Made by a program: the position numbers and the translations under genes. A DNA stretch of 64,000 bases from a virus: positions 18,034-82,033 of IMG/VR virus record IMGVR_UViG_3300046534_001250. The stretch is one strand, 5' to 3'. This document shows positions 49,990 through 60,000 of the stretch, in pieces. Within the stretch, counting starts at the first letter, position 1, and the number at the start of each line of letters is the position of its first letter. Under the pieces are notes generated by a model. It had not been told where the DNA came from and ran no database searches. It worked only from the letters and a program-made list of their open reading frames with translations.

Positions 49990-51575
49990 TAGTAAGTGAC
50001 CTCCATCTGAGTGTAAGGAGTGACAGCAATCAGGCGCTGGTTGACAGAGTCTGCTATGTACCCATCAATGAACTGATCGTAAGTAGTAAACGTTGAACCG
50101 TTAAGAACAGCTAAGCGATTGTTATGATCGACGTGGACAGCCGTGCAACTCGTTGCTCCCAAATCTACTTCGCTCTCTGGAGAAAGCGCTGCCACCTGAA
50201 TGGCAGTGACATAAGTAGTATCGCCGTTTTTGTTTGTAGTAGTAATCGCATACTCCCACTGCCCTGCTTCGTCGTACGTAACATCAAAGTTAAAGTCGTT
50301 CCAGCTAACTTCAGGAACCGGAGAGTCAGGCCCAACAAAAGTATAAGTCGCTCCCCAAGAAGTTTTATCAGCCTGTAGGAATGATTCAACCCCTGCTGGA
50401 GTTCTCCTTTTAATGGTCACTCCAGCAATTGCGTGTCGCAGGCGAGCATGGTAGGTCCATAACTTTTGACTAACACCAAGAGGCGAGTAGTGATTCTCTG
50501 GATGCAGCTCAATGTAGCTTTCCTTAGTCTCTAGACCTACAGTGCATGGTCCGAACCCAGGAAGGGCGGGTTCATACACAAGCAGGAAACCAGCACTATT
50601 TATAACGTAAAGCTTACCATTGTAGGGGTTAGCATATTGAGCAACAGTAACAAAACTATTACCAGCACCGTCTACGAGTAACAACTCCGCTTCATCTAAA
50701 TCGTTGTCAATAGCAGTGATACCGGTCTTGCGATAGAGTCTTCCTAGTTTCAGGTCTGGAGTCTGATAGACAACATGTGCATAGGGGCTGCCACTATAAG
50801 TACGATTGCTAATAACGTACCTTAGAGGACCTTCGTTACCAGCGCCCACTAGGGCCCTCAAGGAGTCCTCTACGTAATCTATATCAGCAGTCAAAGGGTA
50901 AGCCAGAACCTTCACAGCGCCATCGAAGCCTTCGTAAACAACATTGGTGAGAGACTTGAATATGTTCCTCGTCCAATACGTTCCATCATCTGGGATGTAA
51001 ACGCTTTCTACAAATTCAATATCGTTTTGGTCTGTGCCAGTAAGTACAACGCGAGACATACCACTCTTGTCGAGGTGTCTACGACTAGTACGATTGTAGA
51101 AGTTGACGCTAGGCCCCACTTTGATGACCAGTCTTCCGTCACTAGCTAGGGTCTCATAAGTCTCAATAACTGAAGAGTCCCAAACAACAGAGTCGCCAGC
51201 CGATATGGAGGTAGCGACTACGAAACGGTCGGGACTTGAGCTAAGCAAGTCAGACATGGTCTCATATCGAACCAAAGTATTTACGCCCGAATGTGTACCG
51301 GTTACAGTTGTAGGGTAAACATAATAGCGCGCAGTGTTATCTGCCGTTAATACAATCTCATCTACCGGAAGCAGATCGACAGTATACGCGGTACCATAAC
51401 CAATACCAGGCTTTAGAAGGTGTCTATCCTCAAGTAGCTTGCGAGAAGATATACCAGTCTCATCCAGCCCTTCACCCAATACGCTAAAAAGACGATGACC
51501 CATAGAGCTAGGGTCACGCCGTATCTTAGTCCAGTGTGGATAGTTGTTAGCTAATCTCTGTGCGCTAAAAGACAT
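49989..51575 (-). CDS. Virion structural protein (528 aa), following the J-like gene
   Basis: The gene after baseplate J in P2- and T4-like clusters often encodes a further wedge protein (gpI-like), but this 528-residue product is much longer and I do not see gpI motifs. It begins LANNYPHWTKIRRDPSSMGHRLFSVLGEGLDETG and then has many beta repeats (NPYNGKLYVINSAGFLLVYEPALPG, DHNNRLAVLNGSTFTTYDQF) that resemble a small propeller-like domain. Assigned structural by context. Confidence 0.55.
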   Translation of the reverse strand: MSFSAQRLANNYPHWTKIRRDPSSMGHRLFSVLGEGLDETGISSRKLLEDRHLLKPGIGYGTAYTVDLLPVDEIVLTADNTARYYVYPTTVTGTHSGVNTLVRYETMSDLLSSSPDRFVVATSISAGDSVVWDSSVIETYETLASDGRLVIKVGPSVNFYNRTSRRHLDKSGMSRVVLTGTDQNDIEFVESVYIPDDGTYWTRNIFKSLTNVVYEGFDGAVKVLAYPLTADIDYVEDSLRALVGAGNEGPLRYVISNRTYSGSPYAHVVYQTPDLKLGRLYRKTGITAIDNDLDEAELLLVDGAGNSFVTVAQYANPYNGKLYVINSAGFLLVYEPALPGFGPCTVGLETKESYIELHPENHYSPLGVSQKLWTYHARLRHAIAGVTIKRRTPAGVESFLQADKTSWGATYTFVGPDSPVPEVSWNDFNFDVTYDEAGQWEYAITTTNKNGDTTYVTAIQVAALSPESEVDLGATSCTAVHVDHNNRLAVLNGSTFTTYDQFIDGYIADSVNQRLIAVTPYTQMEVTY

Positions 51576-52798
51576 TATGCATACTCAAAAGATAGTGTGC
51601 CACGTTCTGCGAATTCAATTTCATCGAGTGGGTAGATCTTGCCGATCACTTTAACTCGATCCGAAGAGGAAGAAGAAGCAAATCCTTTTCGCACATAAAC
51701 GTTCTTAAATATTTCTAAGCTATCACGCCGAAGGCTAACACTAGTACCACCAGCGATACGAATGCTATTGGAAAGCTCAAGCAAGTTTACCACACCGCCA
51801 ATCCTAAGTCCTCGAAAGTAGTTATCAACACCTCTGCGAACTCCCAACTCAAACTGTCGTGCCTGCGCGGTGTTTAGCCCAGTCCCATCAGGAACTCTTA
51901 GCGACAGATCAAACTTCGTAGAAACAGCAGCGCTGGCAATCGCATTCTGACCAGGGCCATAAATACTATCAAGACGCTCCTGGACGCTACGAAGTAGGTT
52001 TTGATTCACTTGGTAATCACTGCCAAGAACAACCACTCCTACAGTACCAATACCGTAGAGTCCAGCTATGACTCTGGTATCAATAACACCAGGTACAGCA
52101 ATAGCAGTCAGTTGAGTCTTGGTAGCATTCGAGCTAATAAGGCGATCGTAATGTCTCCCGAGCCTATACTTATACTGTGCATCTAGCTCTTCGTTTCGAC
52201 CGTTAAGGACATTGAAGAAATTGATAACCTTAAGGGTATCGTTGCCACTATCTGTGTAGCCAGTAAAGCTGTGGCTCTTGATGACAGCAGGGCCAATATT
52301 AGACCTAGTACCACTTGCCTTAGCAATCACTGCAACATAAGCCGAAGAGCTTGCAGCCCTAAGAGTGACAGCAGACGTAGTAACAAAGGTAATCGTCGAG
52401 CCTAATTCATTTTCATCAGGAGCTGAGAAGACCGGGCTTCCAGCAGGAATCGGAATATCAGCCCCTCCGTTAATGCCACCAAAGGTGCCAGAGTTCACAT
52501 AGAAGCTGAAGCTTTGTTCAGAGGTCGTAACCTTGGCAAAGGCCGCAGAGTATCGTGGGATACCCAAGTCTTGACCAATGATATCCAACTGGCCACCGAC
52601 AGCAGTCGGGATACTACCTGCTATATGGGCGGAGATACTTTCGTTATGCTGAGACAACAGCTTGTCGGTAAAGGTGTCAACAATTGCCCGAGACTTAGAG
52701 TCTGGGCCAATATAGTTAATAGCAGTACGGCTCTGCAACGCAGAGGTGAAACCCTTCGCTACAGTTACTATGTTCTTTCTTTCGGGAACGATTGGCAT
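51575..52798 (-). CDS. Baseplate J/gp47-like wedge protein
   Basis: This is the baseplate assembly protein of contractile tails. The typical order is visible: a helical N-terminus (IVDTFTDKLLSQHNESISAHIAGSIPTAVGGQLDIIGQDLGIPR), a central beta domain with the PIPAGSPVFSAP segment (family 'v.i..Gt'), then GTRSNIGPAVIKSHSFTG, GRNEELDAQYKYRLGR (family 'grd.Etd..yR.R'), and a C-terminal domain GIGTVGVVVLGSDYQVNQNLLRSVQERLDS. It forms the wedge ring with the gp25-like protein encoded immediately upstream. Length 407 is normal for the family. Confidence 0.85.
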   Translation of the reverse strand: MPIVPERKNIVTVAKGFTSALQSRTAINYIGPDSKSRAIVDTFTDKLLSQHNESISAHIAGSIPTAVGGQLDIIGQDLGIPRYSAAFAKVTTSEQSFSFYVNSGTFGGINGGADIPIPAGSPVFSAPDENELGSTITFVTTSAVTLRAASSSAYVAVIAKASGTRSNIGPAVIKSHSFTGYTDSGNDTLKVINFFNVLNGRNEELDAQYKYRLGRHYDRLISSNATKTQLTAIAVPGVIDTRVIAGLYGIGTVGVVVLGSDYQVNQNLLRSVQERLDSIYGPGQNAIASAAVSTKFDLSLRVPDGTGLNTAQARQFELGVRRGVDNYFRGLRIGGVVNLLELSNSIRIAGGTSVSLRRDSLEIFKNVYVRKGFASSSSSDRVKVIGKIYPLDEIEFAERGTLSFEYA

Positions 52799-53232
52799 TA
52801 GAAATTCCTTGCTACTAGTTTATTGTCTCTAGCGTCGTAGGTGAATGATAGGAACACTTCTTCAATCTGTCCCATAGGTCTGATTTGTAAGATGATAGCA
52901 ATCTGTCTCTTGCTGACAGGGAAGATTTCTATTGCAACTTCATTTGGCTTTAAAAACCCGTCAACCATTAGCTCATTACTAAGCATAGATTTGATCTCTT
53001 CTGCGGTCTCAGCAGTATTTGGCCTGCCAGCAAACCCAGCAATTTGTGCACCAATCTGAGGCTGACTACGCCAGTCTCCCTTGGAAGCTCTAATCCTAGT
53101 CATGACTCTTTGGATAAGACAACGTAGTTTAATTTTTCTAGTATCTAGAAGGTCGTTGACATCAGGGTCAAGGAAGTAATCTCCAGCGCTTGTAAAATAA
53201 AGGTCTATGTCTCTGCTGAATCGGTTAGTCAT
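52798..53232 (-). CDS. gp25/gpW-like baseplate wedge protein
   Basis: This 144-residue protein has the size, position (directly before the J-like gene) and general pattern of GPW/gp25 lysozyme-fold wedge proteins: an N-terminal linker, a helical core (RKIKLRCLIQRVMTRIRASKG), the GDWRSQPQIGAQI segment, and a C-terminal beta hairpin (RQIAIILQIRPMGQIEEVFLSFTYD). In T4 and P2 this protein bridges sheath and wedge. It has no catalytic role. Identification is moderately strong from synteny and layout. Confidence 0.7.
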   Translation of the reverse strand: MTNRFSRDIDLYFTSAGDYFLDPDVNDLLDTRKIKLRCLIQRVMTRIRASKGDWRSQPQIGAQIAGFAGRPNTAETAEEIKSMLSNELMVDGFLKPNEVAIEIFPVSKRQIAIILQIRPMGQIEEVFLSFTYDARDNKLVARNF

Positions 53233-53597
53233 TATCCACCCACAAAAACGCTAGCGATCATAGCCGCTTGCTTTAACTCTTTAAGTATCCCCGCAAAAGG
53301 AACAGCCAAGGTATGGTGTGCGATCGGGGTAACAACAGTAGATGGGATAAGAGACATAGGAAAGCTTTGCGTCTTTAACATAGCTCCGTAACGAAAGCTG
53401 TCAGGAAAACCCTGGACATTGACCTTGCCACCTGGACCAGCAGCAATAGTAACAACTCTGTCCTTTACTGATACAAAGCTTTTGTCCGAGACACCAATTC
53501 TTACTTCGTCTGGACCTTCGAGCAGAGTAATATGTGGGCTGACGTTGTCGTCATCAGCCCAGTAGTTGAGCTTAAAAGTTTTTGTCCTTCGTTCCAT
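53232..53597 (-). CDS. Small baseplate-module protein (121 aa)
   Basis: The sequence is beta-rich (SPHITLLEGPDEVRIGVSDKSFVSVKDRVVTIAAGPGGKVN), ending in a small helix and hydrophobic tail (KQAAMIASVFVGG). No family is recognised. It sits between the hub/tail genes and gp25, where spike or hub-tip proteins are often coded. Confidence 0.55.
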   Translation of the reverse strand: MERRTKTFKLNYWADDDNVSPHITLLEGPDEVRIGVSDKSFVSVKDRVVTIAAGPGGKVNVQGFPDSFRYGAMLKTQSFPMSLIPSTVVTPIAHHTLAVPFAGILKELKQAAMIASVFVGG

Positions 53598-54025
53598 TAC
53601 AATAGGTCTCCTATGTCTGCCGTCTGGATAGACTTCTTCAGCGACATCCTACGCGAATCAGGTCTACCAAACAATCGTAACATTCCAAATTGGACAGACG
53701 CACCAGTAAAATAAATTTTTACCTTGCGGCCAATAAGCTGTGCACTATTCTGAGACAGGACTTCCTCGTCACTGTACTCAAACCAATAATACCCTATCAT
53801 ATCACTTGCTAACAATCGAACCTTGGCCCATACAAGGCCAGGTTCTTCTAACATACGATTCTGAACCCACGTAGGAAGACCGTTTTTGAGTTTAGAATCA
53901 GGATCATAAACTTCAATTAGAACGCCCAGAGCAGACTTAAGCCCCCACGCATCACCACGCTTGGCTTCACGTTGTAGCTCGTGAAGCCTCATCTGAAGTG
54001 CGTTGCCTGGGATAGTTGCTGGCAT
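53597..54025 (-). CDS. Small tail-module protein (142 aa)
   Basis: The N-terminal half is charged and helical (MRLHELQREAKRGDAWGLKSALGVLIEVYD), and the remainder is beta-like (GLVWAKVRLLASDMIGYYWFEYS, RKVKIYFTGASVQFGML). No family is recognised. The ATG has a GGAGAG site a few bases upstream and follows a 13-base gap after the hub gene. Confidence 0.55.
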   Translation of the reverse strand: MPATIPGNALQMRLHELQREAKRGDAWGLKSALGVLIEVYDPDSKLKNGLPTWVQNRMLEEPGLVWAKVRLLASDMIGYYWFEYSDEEVLSQNSAQLIGRKVKIYFTGASVQFGMLRLFGRPDSRRMSLKKSIQTADIGDLL

Positions 54026-54038
54026 AATACTCTCCTAT

Positions 54039-57000
54039 CTAGTTACGTGGACCGTTGGCTTCATCCCAGGTACGACGAGAGAGGATGCCCTCGTTGACTA
54101 GTCTGTTCTCTGCTGGAATGCGCTTCCAGGCATTAATACCATAGAGGCGCCACAAGTCTAACATATCTCTAGACCCTGTCATAAGGTCATCAGACCAGTT
54201 TCCTAGATTGCCTTTAAAGTTGCTCCAGATCGAAGAAGGATCATGAGTGTTAATACCGCTGACAATCGGATGCCCGTTCTTCATAAGTGGAATAACCATG
54301 ACAGTATCCCCACGTAGCGCGTTGAGCATAAAGAGCGGACCACCAAGCAACCAGATAAGATGAGGAGGATCGAGCTGATTAAGAGCACCAATAGTACCAG
54401 CGCCCATAGCGAAAACCGTTCCGCCAGCACCAATGGCACCAGCAGCTCTCAATAATACCGATGGGGTACCCAAACCAGGAAGCACCCATCCACCAGCCTT
54501 GTAGGCTATGGCGCCAGTTGCTAGCACAGCTGTACCAGCAACAAGCGTAGCAGCAACCTTAGCAGCACCTACAATAGGACTTATAACCGGGTCTATAGCG
54601 TCAGCAATACCTTCAGTATTGGGTGGTTCACCACCAAATATATCCTCAGATACAGAGAAGTCGCCTCCGAATAGTTTCGCAGATCTTCTAGACATCGCTA
54701 TCTGCCAGGCCGTCTGGGCATCTGCGTTATCTGCCGCACTACCTTGCTTGTTAGCGAATCCGAACATCCAGCTAAGAATGTTATTAGTACTACCTAAGTC
54801 GTCAGTACGAAGCCCAACAAATGACTCTTCAATGTCTGTCATTGCAAGGGAAGCAACCTTCATTGCTTCAAGTACAGGCCAACTACTAATCTCATTAGCG
54901 ATTACAACAGCGCTAGGCTTAATCTCGGTAATGTATCCAGTTTCAAAGCTAAAGCTATCAACTACTTGCTCGACCTCTACTGGCCCAACCATGTCATTGT
55001 AGCTATCCTGTAGGATACAAATATCCCATGGACGAATACGAGGATTGCCTAGTGTTATGATTTCCCCACGATACATTTCTCTCATGTTGTGCAGAAGCTG
55101 ACCCATACCGTATCGCATAGCCATTTGGTAGCCACGACAGTTTCTGTATGGAGGCATAGGCATAACCCGAGCCTTGTAGTCCGGGGTACTCCAATGAGCT
55201 TTGAACAACGCACTTCCAACCGCCTCGGCAGGCTGGTCAGTGTTCCTGCTACCCTCGTTAAAGTACGTAACATCCACTGCATTGTATACAGCGTTTTCAC
55301 TACTGATTAAACCATTCCAAACGATATCTCTACTACTAGTAAGTGTATGGTAACGCCTAAAGGGAACAAACCGCAGCTTGAGTCCACGAAGGTATTCATC
55401 CATAGCACGACCAGTCATTACTTGGTTAAGTGCCGCTTGAACCAGCTCATCAGCAGCATCAAAACTGCTAGACTCTCCAAGACTAGGATCAAAAGCTTCA
55501 GGACTTTCGCCAGTTCGCGCAAGCTCATCGGGATCAAAGAAGTAGGCAGCTGCGTCAACAGGATCAATACTATCAGTATTCATAAGATCTGTAGTGATCA
55601 AGTCACGAACCTCTGTAAGGCTGAGACCACTAGGGGTCTCGTCGCCATAAAGCTTACGGTACTCAGCTATATTAACCTCACCCTCAAGAGCGGCAGATAG
55701 GCTATTCATTCTGCGAACGAATTGATTATCAGCTCCCCGAGCCCAGTATCTCTGACTAGGCACACCAAAGAACATAGTGTATCGGAAATCCGTTCCATAA
55801 GGACGCGAACCGTATATCCATCCAGGATGGCGGAGACTACACTCGTGCAGAATATCCCAGATGGTACTTCCAACAATATTGTATTCCCAACTCTGTGGAG
55901 TAGCTTTCTTTTCTAAGAGATCCTCTGTTAAGAACTTAGCCGCAACAAGCCCAAAGTCCTTGCTAAGAAAAGCAGTCGACGCTCCGACGTATACAACGTT
56001 TTTAATGATGTCATTGTAAGTCTGCTTCCATGTTCCATCATCAAGGATCATATAATCCTTGGGGTGAGGTGGAAAAATATTATCATCTCGGGGACTAAGC
56101 ATAATGCTGCTTTGAACCGTACGGAAATACCTATGGGCTCTACCAGCAGTCTTGTCTAACACAGGGTCGATGAGGGTACTGAAAGCATCCAATATCAATC
56201 CGGCTCCGGCTCCGGCAGCTACGACTTTTGGGAAGTCCTTGATGAAAGCCATACCAAGAGTCTTGAAGGGTTTGCCAGTTATATTAGCTGCGATACCCTG
56301 GCTAAAAGTGCCATCAAGCACCCATTGGCCAGCATCGATCCTAGCCCTTGCCGCTGCATGGCTGCTAACCATTTGGTTTACTGCGTCATCGAGGCTTGCA
56401 CTACCCCTCTTGAAAAGCTTAAGCGCAGCCGCCTTCTCAGACCTAAAAAGTCTTTTGGCGAAATCTTTACCACCAATCTCAAGGGCAGTCCTCGCGGTAT
56501 GTTCAAGCGTTCCACGAAGTGCAGTCCTTGCAGCTGCTGACTGCAAGGCAGTAACACCTGCTGCTTCTGAAGCACCAGCTTTGACTAGCGCTTTCCGAAC
56601 CGCTCTGTGAGATAGCTTACCGACAACACCACGAGCAGCCAAACTGCCACCAATGCTACCACCTAAGAGGCCCTTCTTGCCTATCCATCCGATAAGCCTG
56701 CCGGCCCCAGGGAAACGACTAAGCAGCGCAAATCCACCCATAGCTAAGCCAAGAGTAATTAGCTTATGATTAAGAAGCCATCCCATAGCGCCTTTTGAGT
56801 ATCTGAATTTGCCCATCCAACCATCTTTACTATAGTCGTAAAAATCAAGAGTTAGGTCCTGGCCTACTCCCACCTGATCAAGTCTGCCAAATTCCCAACG
56901 ACCAAAATGAGCAAGCTCTGGCTCAAGCATCATTGTGCCAATGAGCTGATGAGTGGTAGCAAATGTTGCTGGCGTCGACGAAGCATTGGTACCCTTGATA

Positions 57001-60000
57001 GCCTGCATCAACTCTGCGCCGAAACTCTGAACTGTTAGTTCTGCAGTATCGCCCTGCTTGTTCCACTGGACATCAACTACTCGACCGCTAATTAGAACTT
57101 CAAGTTCACTAGGGTCATTTGAATACCCGACTCTCAATTGGATATTTAAACCTGGACGAAGGACAACAGCCCCAAAAGGCTGGTCCTGATCACTACCAGT
57201 AAGGACTGGGTCATTACCTAACGTAGTTTCTACATCATCAGCTGCAGCATCAACTTCCCTGCTAAAGTAATCCAGGTCAGTAATAGCATTACGCTTAGTA
57301 CCGTCTAGCGTACCTCCGACATTCTGAATAGTAATGACAGCATGATCAGCTGCGCTCTTTCTGGAACGAACCACTGTAAAGCTAGTAACTCCATTGTAAC
57401 TATAGAAGTCATCGAAGTTTAATAAGCGGCTTTCAAACTCGTCTTCCTCTACAAAGTACAACTTAAACGTAGGATGTGCCCGACGCATCATCATTTTCTG
57501 GCTAATAATATCATTGGAACTTTGAAGCGCAAGCAACTCGATGTCTTTAGAACCAAACTTATGAGCAGGTGCAGCAGTGTTAAACATGCTAAAGCTGTCA
57601 TTGGCTGCTTGCGTTGCGAGACTCTTGTCTACTTCGTCTGTGACACCGAGGCGATGTCCAAACATAGGTGTAACACTTTCAACTTGTTCTTTAAGAGTCT
57701 GATATGCGTTACCAATAACTTTAGAGGGATACTGAATACCAGCGCCCTGTCCGTAAGGCCCCTCAAACAAACTCAATCGAGCATGCAGCGCGTTATTGCT
57801 AGCGATGCCAACCCTCTTTTCATCAGGCAAAACACTAAGGAAGTCATCAATATCTTTTTGGTCGTCATCATATGAATAATAAGGAGAGACCATAGCCGTC
57901 TGGTCAGAACCTTGATAGTTTCCATCGCTACCTTCAGCTCTCAGTCTAGTGAGCGGGCTGAAGTCAGCATCTATATTCGCGTCTTGGAGGGCGCTGTCCT
58001 TACCGGCACTATGCTTTTTACCTGTTTGCAACTCTTGTAAGCTGCCGTAGCAATCAGTTACTATCTGCTTGATAGCGTCTTTAAGACTATCACGAACAGA
58101 AAGATTTAGTGCACCACCATCCTGATACATGTTCCACATGTAGAAGTCTGGAGACACTGCGTATAGTGTTCCATAGTAAGGGTGATAAGGCAGGTCTAAA
58201 TCTGGATAAGCGGAACTGCCTCGCATGCTGGTATTAGCGTTAAGCGAAGAAAGCTCCTCACGATCAATAGCGCGAAGCATACTTTGTTCGTTAATAATGT
58301 CGTCAGCAATACGAGCAAGCAGCCCTTTAAGGTATTTCAGCTTACTTTGTTCGTGAGCTAGATCTGAAGTCCATATGAAGTGGCTTCCTGGGTTGCGTAA
58401 GCTTTCGATGTCACCGTAAAATGATTTTAACACAGAGCCAGTTTCTGGAAGAATAACCTGTTCATTCTCATCAAGACCAATCAGGGGCCCAACTAAAACG
58501 TTGTTGTCCTCATCAGTGAGTACGATTGTGTCAAAGCCAATATCACCATCTAGCCCCGACTCTTGCAGGGCGTGGCCATTAGCAGTATCACCAGCAAGAT
58601 CTTTGGAGACCCTAAACATAGGAGTAGCAGTGTACTCTCTAGTCTGCCAGTATCCAGACGAGATAGTAGCGGCAGTAATCTGCTGGTCTATTGTTGAAAA
58701 TATAGGGTGCTCATCTCTGTTCTCAAGGCTCCCAAGTATTGGACCTACAAGCCGCGCACCAATAGAACTCCGAATCCGTTGATCAGCCCTCATAACAGCT
58801 AGCGGCAACATGTCTACATACTGCGTACCAATCAGTTCATTGCCCTCTGTAATAAATCGTTCCAGCTTATCCCTGGACTTAATCGCTAAGTCATCGCCAC
58901 CACGGTCCGCCCTGGACTGCCCTCCAGTAAGCACATTGAGTTGATCAAATGGGGTAGCAACCAGTGCCTCAAATCCAATATCAGGAGCATCTATCAACCA
59001 TCTCCAAACAGTATTCGTACCAACAGTAAGGTAAGTAGTCCAAGAACCACGATGATGCCAACGGGCAACGTAGTCTTTAACATCATCTGCAATCAGGTGG
59101 TTGCTTTTCCACCCCAGCCAGTTGGGATTGGAGGTAAGCCTATCAACTGATTCGGCACGTAACATTCCTTGCCCTGGGATAACAGGGGCGGTTACTGCAG
59201 CGGTGTACTTAAGAAACTCTTGGGTAGCTCTCCACATGTGTGGTTCTGCGCCGAGATTATATAGCGCTTCGTCGACAACGCCCTCTGCTAAGGACCTGCC
59301 GCCAGTACGTCCACTGCCAACATACTCTACAGGCTCAGCCAAGGTGAGCTGAGCAGTCATTAAGATATCGTCAATCAGTTCTCTATAAACAAGCAGTTGC
59401 TCTAACGGGATCTCTGAAAGAAGGAGTAGGTCCTGCGAAGAAGTAAGAAACTCTGACAAATCGTAAGTACGAATCTGTTGTGTTACCTCCCTCTGGGTCC
59501 TTACCCCTTCGCGTAAACTTGAGGAGCTATAACTTGTCACCATTCGGCTGGTAGTACGATTTGTCATAGTCCCGTTAACATCGCCACCGAGTAAACCAGC
59601 GCTCTCAACTATTACATAGCCTTCTCCATCTTCGGGAAGATGGAATGGCAAGATACTTGTATCCAGGATTCCAGACTCAATCAGGTCTCGTAACGCACCA
59701 TCGGGATCAGGAAGAATCATGCGATTGTTATCAGGCCCAGTGATATACTGAGGGATTCTGCCAGAGAAACCAAGAACCCCGAGACTAGGGGAACTATACT
59801 CTCTTACTTCAAACTGTCCAAAGTCTGCGAGCCCAGGATTAGAGAGGTTTCCACCACTTCTTTGAGCTATCAATATCAGCCCAAGTAATGGCAAATAACG
59901 TTCAGCCAGCTCAAGGTTGTAAACGCCTTTAAGCGCCTGCTCTCTAGCAGTTTCGTTAGCCTCAAGTGATGGGCTATTTTGTGAGATAGCTTCTTCATCG

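Noticed and set aside
54508-55002. A 164-codon plus-strand open frame inside the giant hub gene
   Set aside because: It is antisense to a hydrophobic, alanine-rich part of a convincing long gene, has no ribosome-binding site, and is low-complexity. Other long antisense frames at 56152-56610, 57474-57875, 39615-40031 and 18259-18693 were rejected for the same reason.
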